Assembly: GCA_023701125.1 (NCBI GenBank)
Contig: JAMPXO010000022.1
Span: 1 to 55,047, forward strand
Length of the DNA: 55,047 nt
Origin: Vicinamibacteria bacterium
GTDB lineage: Bacteria > Acidobacteriota > Vicinamibacteria > Fen-336
Direction of reading: 5' to 3'
The translations under genes were made by a program, and so were the position numbers. The notes under the pieces were generated by a model. The model had not been told where the DNA came from and made no database searches. It saw only the letters and a program-made list of their open reading frames with translations. Below are positions 40,657 to 49,322 of this stretch, one piece after another; the stretch's first letter is position 1; each line of letters begins with the position of its first letter.

Positions 40657-42288
40657 ATGATTGCGCCGGCGATGGAGCAGGGCAAGTGGACGGGCCTCGG
40701 GCTGCCGCTGGCGCTGGCGGCGCCGGTGCTGCTGGTGTTGCTGGGGGTGGCCCCCTTGCAGCGGGCCGAGGTCTACTTCCTCGATGCCGCGCGGGCGATG
40801 CTCGAGACCGGCGACTGGGCTGTGCCGCGCTTCCGCAGCGAGCCGTTCTTCGACAAGCCGCCGCTGCTCTACTGGCTGTTCGGCGCGGCCTTCGCGGCGC
40901 TCGGGACGGAACGCGTGGCTGCGCGGGTGGTGTCGGTGGCGGCGGCGCTGCTCGCGATCGGCCTGACGCGGAGCCTCGGCCGCCGCTTCTTCGGCGCCGC
41001 GGTGGGCGACGTGGCCGCGCTGGTGCTGGCGACGACCCCGGGCTTCCTGGCGATGGGCCGGCTGGCGATGGCGGACATGGTGCTGACCGCGTTGTGCCTG
41101 GCGGCGGTCGCGCTGGGCGCCGCGGCCGCGGAGCGCGGGGAAGACGCGCGGGGCCAGCTGCTGGCGAGCGGCGCCGTGCTCGGTCTCGCGTTCCTGGCCA
41201 AGGGGCCGGTCGCGTTGCTGTTCGCCCTCGTGCCGCTGGCGGCGCTGGGCCCGGCCCTGATGCGGCCGCGCGCCGCGGCCTGGATCGCTGCCGGGTTCGT
41301 GCCGATCGCGGTGCCGTGGTTCGCGTGGCTGGCGCTGACCCTGGGCACGGCCCCGCTGGAGCACTTCTTCTGGCGCGAGAACGTCGCCCGCTTCGCAACC
41401 GACGCCTACGCCTCGGGCCGCGGCCCGCTCTACTACGTCGGGGTCTACCTGACGCTCGGCCTGCCGTGGGCGTTGCTGCTGCCGCTCGGCCTGCGCGGGC
41501 TCGCGTCCGCCCCCGCGGCCGCGCGGGTGGCCGCGGCCGTGGTCGTCGCGCTGCTCCCGCTCAGCCTCTCGCGCGGCAAGATCGAGTACTACCTGCTGCC
41601 GCTGTACCCGTGGCTCGCGCTGCTCGTCGCCCGCGGCCTGGTCGCCGCGAACTGGGATCGCCTCTCCCGCGGGCTGGCGCGGCTGGCCTGTGCGCTGCCG
41701 GCGATCTCGGCCCTGGCGCTGGCCGCGATCGCGCCGCGACTGCCCGCGCCGTGGGCGCTGGCGCCGCTCGAGGTCGCCGCCCTGGTGGGTGCCACGCTGC
41801 TGGCCAGCGCCGCGCTGGGGGCCGCCGCGCTGCGCCCGGAGCCCGCCCGCGTAGGGGTCGCGATGGCCGGCGGCGTCGCGCTGGTGGGCCCCGTGCTGGT
41901 CGCCACGTTTCTCGCGGCGACCTGGGAGGTGCGCCCACAGGCCGAGCTCGTGCGCCGCATCGTCGCCGAGCTCGCTCGCGAGCCCGGCACGGGCGTGGTG
42001 GTCTGCCATGACGCCGCCCACGTCGAGCGCGCCCTGTTGTTCGACCACCGGATCGTCGTCCGCCACGCCTGCGAGCTCGCGGCGCCGGGCGGTGCCGGCC
42101 CGGCCCCGCTGCTCGTGCTGCACGACGACGACCTGGCCCGCTTCTCCGCGGATGCCTCACTCGAGGTGCTGGCGCGCGAGCCGTTCCTGCCGGCCAAGGC
42201 CTTCCAGCGCGCGCTGCTCGGCGAATCCGTGACCCCGCGCTTCGTCGTGCTAGCGCGTCCTCGACCTGGGCAGTCGGGTTCCGAATAG
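40657..42288 (+). CDS. GT39-family glycosyltransferase (ArnT/PMT-like)
   Basis: A 543-residue polytopic protein with about 11-12 TM helices. The conserved first periplasmic loop reads R-A-E-V-Y-F-L-D-A-A-R-A-M-L-E-T-G-D-W, then F-R-S-E-P-F-F-D-K-P-P-L-L-Y-W, as in ArnT-type enzymes that use polyprenyl-phosphate sugars. H-F-F-W-R-E-N also fits. Starts ATG 40657 or ATG 40672; neither has a good Shine-Dalgarno. It may glycosylate lipid A-like or other surface lipids, in keeping with the nearby PAP2 and GT2 genes. Confidence 0.9.
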   Translation: MIAPAMEQGKWTGLGLPLALAAPVLLVLLGVAPLQRAEVYFLDAARAMLETGDWAVPRFRSEPFFDKPPLLYWLFGAAFAALGTERVAARVVSVAAALLAIGLTRSLGRRFFGAAVGDVAALVLATTPGFLAMGRLAMADMVLTALCLAAVALGAAAAERGEDARGQLLASGAVLGLAFLAKGPVALLFALVPLAALGPALMRPRAAAWIAAGFVPIAVPWFAWLALTLGTAPLEHFFWRENVARFATDAYASGRGPLYYVGVYLTLGLPWALLLPLGLRGLASAPAAARVAAAVVVALLPLSLSRGKIEYYLLPLYPWLALLVARGLVAANWDRLSRGLARLACALPAISALALAAIAPRLPAPWALAPLEVAALVGATLLASAALGAAALRPEPARVGVAMAGGVALVGPVLVATFLAATWEVRPQAELVRRIVAELAREPGTGVVVCHDAAHVERALLFDHRIVVRHACELAAPGGAGPAPLLVLHDDDLARFSADASLEVLAREPFLPAKAFQRALLGESVTPRFVVLARPRPGQSGSE

Positions 42289-42298
42289 GATTGCAGGG

Positions 42299-43336
42299 AT
42301 GACGAGCGGGAACTTCGACGCGTTGCTGCTGCTGTCCTTTGGCGGGCCCGAGGCGCCGGCCGACGTGATGCCATTTCTGGAGAACGTCGTGCGCGGCCGG
42401 GGCGTGCCGCGCGAGCGGCTGCTGGAGGTGGCGAAGAACTACGAGATGTTCGGCGGCCGCAGCCCGATCAACGACCAGAACCGGGCGCTGCTGGCGGCGC
42501 TGCGGCCCGCGCTCGACGCGGCGGGCCTCGCGTTGCCGCTCTACTGGGGCAACCGCAACTGGGGGCCGTACCTCGCCGACGAGCTGCGGCGGATGCGCGA
42601 GCAGGGCGTGCGCCGCGCGCTGTGCTTCGTCACCTCCGCGTTCTCCTCGTACTCCGGCTGCCGGCAGTACCGCGAGGACCTGCAGAAGGCGCGCGAGGAG
42701 ATCGGCGCCGGTTGCCCCGAGGTCGAGAAGCTGCGCGTGTTCCACGACCACCCGCGCTTCGTCGCGGTCCTCGTCGCGCGCCTGCGCGAGGTGCTCGCGA
42801 CGCTGCCCGCGGAGCGCGCCGCGCGCGCGCGGCTGGTGTTCTCGGCCCACAGCGTGCCGCTGTCGATGGCGTCCACCAGCGCCTACGAGAGCCAGTTGCG
42901 CGAGACGGCCGGGCTGGTCGCCCGCGAGCTGGGCCGCGACGAGTGGACGCTGTGCTTCCAGTCGCGCTCGGGCCCGCCCGCCCAACCGTGGCTGGAGCCC
43001 GACGTCAACGACCACCTGAAGGCGCTGGCGGCGCAGGGCGCGACCGACGTCGTGCTGTCGCCGACCGGCTTCGTCTCCGACCACATGGAGGTCGTCTACG
43101 ACCTCGACACCCAGGCCCGTGCGACCGCGCACGAGCTGGGGATCGAGCTGTGGCGGGCGGCGACGCCCGGCGTGCACCCCGAGTTCGTCGCGCTGATCGT
43201 GGAGCTGATCCAGGAGCGGGTCAGCGGGGCCCCGCGCCGCGCGCTCGGCTCCGGCCCGCGGCCCGACATCTGCGCGCTGGACTGTTGCCCAGCTCCGACG
43301 CACGGCCGACCGGGCCCTCCGCGCCCCGGCGCCTGA
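42299..43336 (+). CDS. hemH: Ferrochelatase with actinobacterial-style cysteine tail
   Basis: A 345-residue protein. It has L-L-L-S-F-G-G-P-E-A-P, G-G-R-S-P-I-N-D-Q-N-R, F-S-A-H-S-V-P with metal-binding His184 and F-V-S-D-H-M-E with Glu264. It inserts Fe(II) into protoporphyrin IX or coproporphyrin III. S-S-Y-S-G-C (Cys121) plus the C-terminal D-I-C-A-L-D-C-C (Cys325, 329, 330) resemble the [2Fe-2S] ligands of actinobacterial enzymes, so a cluster is likely but inferred. ATG 42299, 10 nt after the GT39 stop. Confidence 0.93.
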   Translation: MTSGNFDALLLLSFGGPEAPADVMPFLENVVRGRGVPRERLLEVAKNYEMFGGRSPINDQNRALLAALRPALDAAGLALPLYWGNRNWGPYLADELRRMREQGVRRALCFVTSAFSSYSGCRQYREDLQKAREEIGAGCPEVEKLRVFHDHPRFVAVLVARLREVLATLPAERAARARLVFSAHSVPLSMASTSAYESQLRETAGLVARELGRDEWTLCFQSRSGPPAQPWLEPDVNDHLKALAAQGATDVVLSPTGFVSDHMEVVYDLDTQARATAHELGIELWRAATPGVHPEFVALIVELIQERVSGAPRRALGSGPRPDICALDCCPAPTHGRPGPPRPGA

Positions 43337-43351
43337 GCCCGGGCGGCCGTT

Positions 43352-43852
43352 TCAGGGGCGGTGGTGGACGAGACCTTCGCCCTCGCGCCAGGCCCACAGC
43401 GCGTGGGCGACGCTCTCGAAGGCGATCTCGTCCCACGGGATCTCGTCCCAGGGGAACAGCCTCGCCTCCAGCGTCTCGTGGCCCGCGCCGAAGAGCGGCT
43501 CGCGCAGCGTCGCGCGGTAGAAGACGTGGACCTGGCTGACGTGCGGCACCTCGAACAGCGTCAGCAAGGGACCGATCTCGACCTTGGCCAAGGCCTCTTC
43601 TTCCGCCTCGCGGGCCGCGCCCTGCGCCGTCGACTCGCCGGTCTCCATGAAGCCCGCGGGCAGCGTCCAGTAGCCGCGCCGCGGCTCGATCGCGCGCCGG
43701 CACAGCAGGATGCGGCCCTCGAACTCGGGCACGCAGCCGACCACCACCCGCGGGTTCTCGTAGTCGACGAAGTCGCAGTGGTCGCAGACGCGGCGCTCGC
43801 GGTTGTCGCCCTCGGGGACGCTCCGGTGGAAGGCCATGGGCAGCCGCGACAT
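43352..43852 (-). CDS. Nudix hydrolase
   Basis: A 166-residue protein. The Nudix box G-F-M-E-T-G-E-S ... R-E-A-E-E-E-A (about residues 72-94) is complete except that the usual final Gly is Ala. The N-terminus has C-D-H-C-D-F-V-D-Y-E-N-P-R, like the zinc-ribbon lead-in of NudC-type and ADP-ribose hydrolases, but only one Cys pair is present. Substrate unknown. ATG 43852; a -10 box (TAGCCT) ends 6 nt upstream, so the mRNA may be leaderless. Confidence 0.9.
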   Translation of the reverse strand: MSRLPMAFHRSVPEGDNRERRVCDHCDFVDYENPRVVVGCVPEFEGRILLCRRAIEPRRGYWTLPAGFMETGESTAQGAAREAEEEALAKVEIGPLLTLFEVPHVSQVHVFYRATLREPLFGAGHETLEARLFPWDEIPWDEIAFESVAHALWAWREGEGLVHHRP

Positions 43853-43858
43853 GGCGGG

Positions 43859-43868
43859 AGGCTAGCAT
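43859..43868. promoter_or_regulatory. Overlapping divergent -10 boxes, both 6 nt from their start codons
   Basis: AGGCTAGCAT contains TAGCAT on the plus strand (43863-43868) and TAGCCT on the minus strand (43859-43864), sharing the central TA. Each ends exactly 6 nt before a start codon (GTG 43875 and ATG 43852). The whole divergent intergenic region is 22 nt, with no usable Shine-Dalgarno on either side. Confidence 0.55.
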
Positions 43869-43874
43869 GGGGCC

Positions 43875-45065
43875 GTGCTCTGGATCGGGGTCGCGCTCGC
43901 CGCGCTGGGCTTCGCCGCGCTGCTCGTCTCGGCGCTGCTGACGCGGGCGACGCTGCGCGGCCTGCGCGACGTGCCGGCCGTGATGGCGGGCCCGTTCCCG
44001 CGCCTGGCCGTGATCGTCGCCGCCCGCGACGAAGAGCGCGGGATCGAGGCCGCGATGCGCTCGCTGCTGGCCCAGGACTACGAAGCGCTCGAGGTCGTGG
44101 CCGTGAACGACCGCTCGGCCGACGCGACCGGCGCGATCCTCGACCGGCTGGCCGCGGAGGACGCGCGGCTGCGCCCCGTCCACGTGCGCGAGCTGCCGCC
44201 CGGCTGGCTCGGCAAGTGCCACGCGCAGCACGCGGGCGCGTCCGCCGCCGACGCGCGCTGGCTGCTGTTCACCGACGGCGACATCCTGTTCGATCCCGGC
44301 GTGCTGAAGCGGGCGGTGGCGTACGCGGAGGCCCACCAGCTCGACCACGTCGTGGCCTTTCCGCACCTGCTGGCGCCGGGCTTCGTCGAGCGCGCGTTCG
44401 TCAGCAGCTTCGGCCTGCTGCTGCTGCCCAAGCTGCGGACGTGGACGTTGCGCCGCGCGGGCGGCGGCGGCTACGTCGGGGTCGGCGCCTTCAACCTGGT
44501 CCGCGCCGAGGCCTGGCGTGCGATCGGCGGGCACGAGCGGCTGAAGATGGAGGTCGTCGACGACGTGCGCCTCGGCTACCTCTTGCGCCGCCTCGGCTAC
44601 CGCCAGGCGGCACTCGACTCGGGCGGCCTCGTCCGCGTGCGCTGGAACGAGGGCTTCCGCGAATCGTGGCGTGGCCTGCTCAAGAACGCCTTCGCCGGCG
44701 CCGAGTGGAGCTGGCCGCAGGCGCTCGCGGGCGCGTTCGCCCTCGCCTGTCTCGGCCTCGCCCCGCTGCTGGCGGCGGCGTTCGGCTCGACCGAGACTTT
44801 GCGCACGGCCGGGCTCGCCACCTATCTCGCGGGGGCGGCGATCCAGTCTGCGGCGGCGTGGCGGATCTCCCACGGCCGTGGCCTCGAGGGCCTGCTCGGG
44901 CCGATCGCGCTGGTGGCGCTGGCGGGCGCGGTGATCGCCTCGGCCGCGCTCGCGCAGTGGCGGGGCGGGATCGAGTGGCGGCGCACCCGCTATCCGCTGC
45001 GCGCGCTGCGCGCGGGTTGCGTGCGGGAGCGCTCGCTGCCGGCCAGCGGCGCGGTCGGATGGTGA
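43875..45065 (+). CDS. Family 2 glycosyltransferase, membrane-anchored (HpnB-like)
   Basis: A 396-residue protein. An N-terminal TM helix precedes a GT-A domain: V-I-V-A-A-R-D-E-E-R-G-I, V-V-A-V-N-D-R-S-A-D-A-T, L-F-T-D-G-D-I-L-F (DxD metal site) and M-E-V-V-D-D-V-R-L-G-Y (second Asp pair). Three C-terminal TM helices end it. The layout resembles hopanoid-associated glycosyltransferase HpnB and related enzymes, but no hopanoid genes are nearby. GTG 43875; its end overlaps the alpha/beta-hydrolase start. Confidence 0.88.
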   Translation: MLWIGVALAALGFAALLVSALLTRATLRGLRDVPAVMAGPFPRLAVIVAARDEERGIEAAMRSLLAQDYEALEVVAVNDRSADATGAILDRLAAEDARLRPVHVRELPPGWLGKCHAQHAGASAADARWLLFTDGDILFDPGVLKRAVAYAEAHQLDHVVAFPHLLAPGFVERAFVSSFGLLLLPKLRTWTLRRAGGGGYVGVGAFNLVRAEAWRAIGGHERLKMEVVDDVRLGYLLRRLGYRQAALDSGGLVRVRWNEGFRESWRGLLKNAFAGAEWSWPQALAGAFALACLGLAPLLAAAFGSTETLRTAGLATYLAGAAIQSAAAWRISHGRGLEGLLGPIALVALAGAVIASAALAQWRGGIEWRRTRYPLRALRAGCVRERSLPASGAVGW

Positions 45066-45952
45066 GCCCGCGCCCCCGGGAGATCACGCTGCGCACGGCG
45101 GACGGACACAGCCTGGCCGCCAGCGCCTGGGAGCCGGAGCGCGAGCCGCCCGGCGCAGTGCTGATCACCTCCGCCACCGGCGTCAAGCGCGGCTTCTACG
45201 CACCGTTCGCGTCGTTCCTCGCCGAGCGTGGCCTGCTGGTGCTCAGCTTCGACTACCGTGGCGTCGGCGGCTCGCGGCCGCGCTCGCTGGCGATGTACGA
45301 CGCGCGGATGCGCGACTGGGGCCAGCAGGACGCCGAGGCCGCGCTGCAGTGGCTGCTCGCGCGCACGCCGCACGTCGCGCTGGTCGGCCACAGCTTCGGC
45401 GGCCAGGCGCTGGGCCTGATGCCGGGCGCGCCGCGGCTGCGGGCCGCGCTGCTGGTCGCTGCGCAAAGCGGGTACTGGCGCCACTGGCGCGGCGTCCACC
45501 GGCTCGGCCTGTGGGCGCTGTGGCACGTGTTGATCCCCGGGCTGTGCACGGCCTGCGGCTACTTCCCGGGGCGCGTGCTCGGCTCGGCCCAGGACCTGCC
45601 GTCCGGCGTGGCCCGCGAGTGGGCGCGCTGGGGACGCTTCCCGGGCCACGTGGCCGACGACGAGGGCGGCGCGCTGGCGGCGGGTTTCGCGGGCCTCACG
45701 TTGCCGATCCGCGCGTACTCCTTCGCGGACGACAATTTCGCCCCGGCGGCCGCGGTCGACGGGCTGCTGCGCCTGTACGCGGCGGCCGCGCGTGAGCACG
45801 TGCACCTGGACCCGCGCGACCTGGGCCGCCCGATCGGCCACTGGGGCTTCTTCCGCGAAAAGAGCCGCGAGCCGCTGTGGCTCGACGCGGCCGGCTGGCT
45901 GGAGGCGCAGCTGGGTGGCCCCGGCTCCCGCGGCGCAGGCCGAACCGGATGA
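45059..45952 (+). CDS. Alpha/beta hydrolase
   Basis: A 297-residue soluble hydrolase. The nucleophile elbow is G-H-S-F-G-G with Ser112; Asp is probably in Y-S-F-A-D-D-N-F-A-P and the His in R-P-I-G-H-W-G-F-F. The early F-D-Y-R-G-V-G-G-S is also typical. Similar proteins are annotated as serine aminopeptidase or COG4757-like hydrolases; the substrate is unknown. ATG 45059 (alternative GTG 45062) overlaps the GT2 stop by 7 nt, and its stop overlaps the kinase ATG (ATGA). Confidence 0.88.
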   Translation: MVSPRPREITLRTADGHSLAASAWEPEREPPGAVLITSATGVKRGFYAPFASFLAERGLLVLSFDYRGVGGSRPRSLAMYDARMRDWGQQDAEAALQWLLARTPHVALVGHSFGGQALGLMPGAPRLRAALLVAAQSGYWRHWRGVHRLGLWALWHVLIPGLCTACGYFPGRVLGSAQDLPSGVAREWARWGRFPGHVADDEGGALAAGFAGLTLPIRAYSFADDNFAPAAAVDGLLRLYAAAAREHVHLDPRDLGRPIGHWGFFREKSREPLWLDAAGWLEAQLGGPGSRGAGRTG

Positions 45953-47121
45953 CCTCGACGGTGCGCCGCGGCAGCGTGATCGCCGGCCGCTACGAGCTCG
46001 TGGACTTCCTGGGGCGGGGCGGCATGGGCACGGTGTTCCGCGCCCGCGACCAGGCGCTCGGCGACGACGTGGCGCTCAAGGTGCTCCGGCCCGAGATCGC
46101 GACGCCCGAGTACGAACGCCGCTTTCGTGGCGAGGTCAAGATCGCGCGGCGGGTCCGTCATCGCAACGTGTGCGCCATCCACGACTACGGCCAGGAGGCG
46201 GGGCTCCACTACATCGTGATGGAGCTGGTGGAGGGCGTCGATCTCAAGCACCTCGTCAAGGAGCGGGGTGCGCTGCCGTTGCCCGAGGCGATCCACCTCG
46301 TCGGCCAGCTCGCCGCCGGACTGCAGGCGATCCACGACGCCGGCATCGTGCACCGCGACCTCAAGACGCCGAACGTGATGGTCGACCGCCGCGGCGTCGT
46401 GCGCCTGATGGACTTCGGGATCGCCAAGTCGATGGACTCGCAGACGCTGGCGACGGCCGTCGGCATGATCCTCGGCACCCCCGAGTACATGAGCCCCGAG
46501 CAGGTCCGGGCAGCGACGCTCGACCCGCGCAGCGACCTGTACGCGCTCGGCGTGGTCGCCTTCGAGTTGCTGACGGGGCGCGTGCCGTTCAAGGGCGACA
46601 CGCCGCTGGCGACGCTGATGATGCACCTGCAGGACGAACCGCCCCTCGAACTGCCGCTCGCCGCCGGGCTTCCCGCCGGCATCCGCGCCGCCCTGAAGCG
46701 GGTGCTGGCGAAGGACCCGCAGGAGCGCTTCGCGACGGCCGCCGAGTTCGCGCAGGCACTCGCCGCCGACGGCGCCGACGCCCCGCGCGCCTCCGCGCGT
46801 CTGGCGCCCCGACTCGCGGCGGCCGACGAACGCGCGCCGATCGACAGCGACGAGATCCCCACGGCCCTGACCCCGGCGCCGACACCCGGGCGGCCGCCGG
46901 TCGCCCCCGCGGCGCCGCCTCCGGCCCCCGACTGGGAGGAGGACTTCGCACGCGCCAGCGTCGCCGCCGTGAGCGCAGATTGGGAAGTGGACCTGGCGCC
47001 AGCGCCCGAGGAGTGGGAGGAGGACCTCACGCCCACCCCCGCGCCCCCGCCGACGCCCCCGCCCGCGGACTGGGAAGAGGACTTCGGCGAGTCGCGACCC
47101 ACGCGATTCAGGAACTCTTAA
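45949..47121 (+). CDS. Ser/Thr kinase with acidic tryptophan motifs in its tail
   Basis: A 390-residue soluble PknB-type kinase. The domain is residues 14-270: G-R-G-G-M-G (22-27), Lys44, catalytic Asp137 in H-R-D-L-K, DFG 155-157. The last 110 residues are disordered, Pro/Ala-rich, and carry four (D/E)-W-E-x-D-(F/L) motifs. There is no TM helix. It is translationally coupled to the hydrolase upstream. The repeated acidic-Trp motifs may dock a partner or be autophosphorylation-linked; that is speculation. Confidence 0.92.
   Translation: MTSTVRRGSVIAGRYELVDFLGRGGMGTVFRARDQALGDDVALKVLRPEIATPEYERRFRGEVKIARRVRHRNVCAIHDYGQEAGLHYIVMELVEGVDLKHLVKERGALPLPEAIHLVGQLAAGLQAIHDAGIVHRDLKTPNVMVDRRGVVRLMDFGIAKSMDSQTLATAVGMILGTPEYMSPEQVRAATLDPRSDLYALGVVAFELLTGRVPFKGDTPLATLMMHLQDEPPLELPLAAGLPAGIRAALKRVLAKDPQERFATAAEFAQALAADGADAPRASARLAPRLAAADERAPIDSDEIPTALTPAPTPGRPPVAPAAPPPAPDWEEDFARASVAAVSADWEVDLAPAPEEWEEDLTPTPAPPPTPPPADWEEDFGESRPTRFRNS
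46930..47085 (+). repeat. Four acidic-tryptophan motifs, (D/E)WExD(F/L)
   Basis: D-W-E-E-D-F, D-W-E-V-D-L, E-W-E-E-D-L and D-W-E-E-D-F are spaced along the Pro/Ala-rich tail of the kinase. They look like repeated short linear motifs rather than a folded domain. Confidence 0.8.
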
Positions 47122-47165
47122 GGTCTCGCGCGTCCAATCGGTGAGAGGCAGGGGAGGCCTCGCCG

Positions 47166-49301
47166 ATGGTGCGCGTGACGTGGGTCGTGGGGACGGTCGT
47201 CGTCGCTTGCGCCGCGTTCGCCGAGTCCTCCCCGCCTTTCGGCGCAGCCAACGCCGTGGCGGCTGCCGCGGGCAGCCCGCGCCGGGCCGTGCTCGCGGAC
47301 TGGAATCACGACGGCCTGCAGGACCTGGGCCTGCTGCGCGCGGACGACGGCAGCAGCCACCTGGAGTTGCTGGTCGGCAACGGCGCCGGCGCGTTCAGCC
47401 TCGGCGCGCGGGCGGAGATCGCTGCGGACGCGGTCGACCTCGCCGTCGGCGACTGGAACCAGGACGGCGCGCCCGACCTCGCGGCGGCCGGGGCGGGCCG
47501 GATCGAAATCCGCCTCCACGACGGTACCAGCGCCTTCATCGCCCGGCCCGACGTGGCCGTCACGGGCGCCACTGCGGTCGCCGCGGGCTACTTCGACTTC
47601 GACGGTCGTCTCGATCTCGCGGCGCTGGTGGCCGGTGGTGCTGACGTCCTGCTGTTCGCCGGCGACGGCAGCGGCGGCTTCGCGTCCCCGGCGCGGCTGG
47701 CGACGGGGGGGACGGCCGATCGCCTGTTGGCCATGGACCTCGACGGCAACGGCCTGACGGACCTCGTCGTGCTCGACCGCAGCGCCGGCGAGATCGCGAT
47801 CTTCCGCGGCTACGAGGCGGGTTTCGCCACCGTCGGCCGCTTCCCGGTCGGTCAGCTCCCGGCCGCGGCGACCGCCGTCGACCTCGACCGCGACGGCACG
47901 CTCGACCTCGTGGTCGCCAACGAGGGCTCGAGCAACGTGTCGGTGCTGCTGGCGCGGAACGGGACGTTCGACGCCGTGACGTTGTTCTCGACCGACGCGG
48001 CGCCGCGGGCGATCGCGGCCGGGGACGTCAGCGGCGACGGCATTCCCGACCTGGTCGTGGCCAACGCCGGCGCATCGACGCTGGGCGTGCTGCAGGGCGA
48101 CGGCAGCGGCGGCTTCACACTGCTGCAGACTGTGGAGGCGGTCGGGGAACTGACCTGGGTCGCCCTCGCCGACCTCAACGGCGATTCGTCGCTCGACCTG
48201 GTGGCAGGGCCGTCGGCCGGAGGCGGGCTGCTGCTGGCTCTCAACCCGGGTGCGGGCAGCTTCGTGCGCAGCGCGACGTACGCGGCCACGGAGTTGCCCT
48301 ACGGGCTCGACGCGGGCGACCTCGACCGCGACGGCCGTCTCGACATCGTGGCCGCGGGCTACGCGTCCGGCGCGGTCGCCCTGTTGCGCGGCGCCGAGGT
48401 GGGCCTGCTCGCGGCGGCGACGACTCCGGACGTCGGCGTCCAATTGCTCGCGGCGGCCGTCGCCGACTTCGACGCGGACGGGAACCCGGACGTCGCCGTC
48501 TCGGCCCACGGGTCGAAACAGGTCGTGGTGCTCGAGGGCGATGGGGCGGGCGGTTTTCGGCGGCGGGTGGAAGTCGGGGGCGACTTCGAGTCGCCGAGTG
48601 GCCTCGTCGTCGCCCGCCTCGACCGCGACGCTCGCCCGGATCTCGTCGTGGCCGACCAGGCCGGCGGTCGCCTGGTGGCGCTGCTGTCGGCCACGGGCGG
48701 GCTGACCCGCTCCGCGAGCCTCGACCTCGGCGGCCAGCCGTTCGCGGTGGCGGCCGGCGACGTCGACGGCAACGGCTCCGACGACGTTGTCGTGGCCGAT
48801 GCGGGCGACAGCCGCGTCCGGGTCGTGCTGGGCGACGGGGCGGGGGGACTGCGCGCGGGTCAGGAGTTCGACGTCGGCCGCGTGCCGATGGCGATCGCGC
48901 TGGCGGATCTCGACCGCGACGGTCGCCTCGACCTGATCGTGACCAGCCACGGCGAGGGCACCGCGGCGCTCTGGAAGGGGGATGGGCAAGGGCGTTTTTC
49001 TACGCATCTCCTGCTCGACCTCGGCGCACCGGCGCGCGGGGTCGCGGTCGGCGACTTCGACGGCGACGGCTGGCCCGACCTGGCGATCGCACTGCAGAGC
49101 GCGTCGCGGGTGGCGGTCGTGCTTTCCGACGGCGCGGGTCGCTTCGCCGAGCCCGTGCAGTACGCCGCGGGCAGCGGCGTGACCGCGCTGGTCGCCCGCG
49201 ACTTCGACCGCGACGGCGACCTCGACCTGGTCACGGCCGACAGCGCGGGCAGCACGGTCTCGCTGCTGGTCGGGCGCGGCGACGGCAGCTTCGGTCAGTG
49301 A
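47166..49301 (+). CDS. Secreted FG-GAP/VCBS repeat protein
   Basis: A 711-residue exported protein. A signal peptide (V-V-G-T-V-V-V-A-C-A-A-F-A) is followed by about 14 FG-GAP/VCBS repeats, most with a calcium-binding loop of the D-x-D-x-D-G-x-x-D type (for example D-L-D-R-D-G-R-L-D, D-F-D-G-D-G-W-P-D). This predicts a seven-bladed, integrin-alpha-like propeller, possibly two. Such proteins bind surfaces, polysaccharides or partner cells. ATG 47166 has GGGGAGG upstream inside a small hairpin loop (47145-47161). There is no sorting tail. Confidence 0.9.
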   Translation: MVRVTWVVGTVVVACAAFAESSPPFGAANAVAAAAGSPRRAVLADWNHDGLQDLGLLRADDGSSHLELLVGNGAGAFSLGARAEIAADAVDLAVGDWNQDGAPDLAAAGAGRIEIRLHDGTSAFIARPDVAVTGATAVAAGYFDFDGRLDLAALVAGGADVLLFAGDGSGGFASPARLATGGTADRLLAMDLDGNGLTDLVVLDRSAGEIAIFRGYEAGFATVGRFPVGQLPAAATAVDLDRDGTLDLVVANEGSSNVSVLLARNGTFDAVTLFSTDAAPRAIAAGDVSGDGIPDLVVANAGASTLGVLQGDGSGGFTLLQTVEAVGELTWVALADLNGDSSLDLVAGPSAGGGLLLALNPGAGSFVRSATYAATELPYGLDAGDLDRDGRLDIVAAGYASGAVALLRGAEVGLLAAATTPDVGVQLLAAAVADFDADGNPDVAVSAHGSKQVVVLEGDGAGGFRRRVEVGGDFESPSGLVVARLDRDARPDLVVADQAGGRLVALLSATGGLTRSASLDLGGQPFAVAAGDVDGNGSDDVVVADAGDSRVRVVLGDGAGGLRAGQEFDVGRVPMAIALADLDRDGRLDLIVTSHGEGTAALWKGDGQGRFSTHLLLDLGAPARGVAVGDFDGDGWPDLAIALQSASRVAVVLSDGAGRFAEPVQYAAGSGVTALVARDFDRDGDLDLVTADSAGSTVSLLVGRGDGSFGQ

Positions 49302-49322
49302 ACGAGAAGCAGGAGGACGACG

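Noticed and set aside
42286-42291. TAGGAT as a -10 box before ferrochelatase
   Set aside because: The TAG is the stop codon of the GT39 gene and the genes are 10 nt apart, so an operon is simpler.
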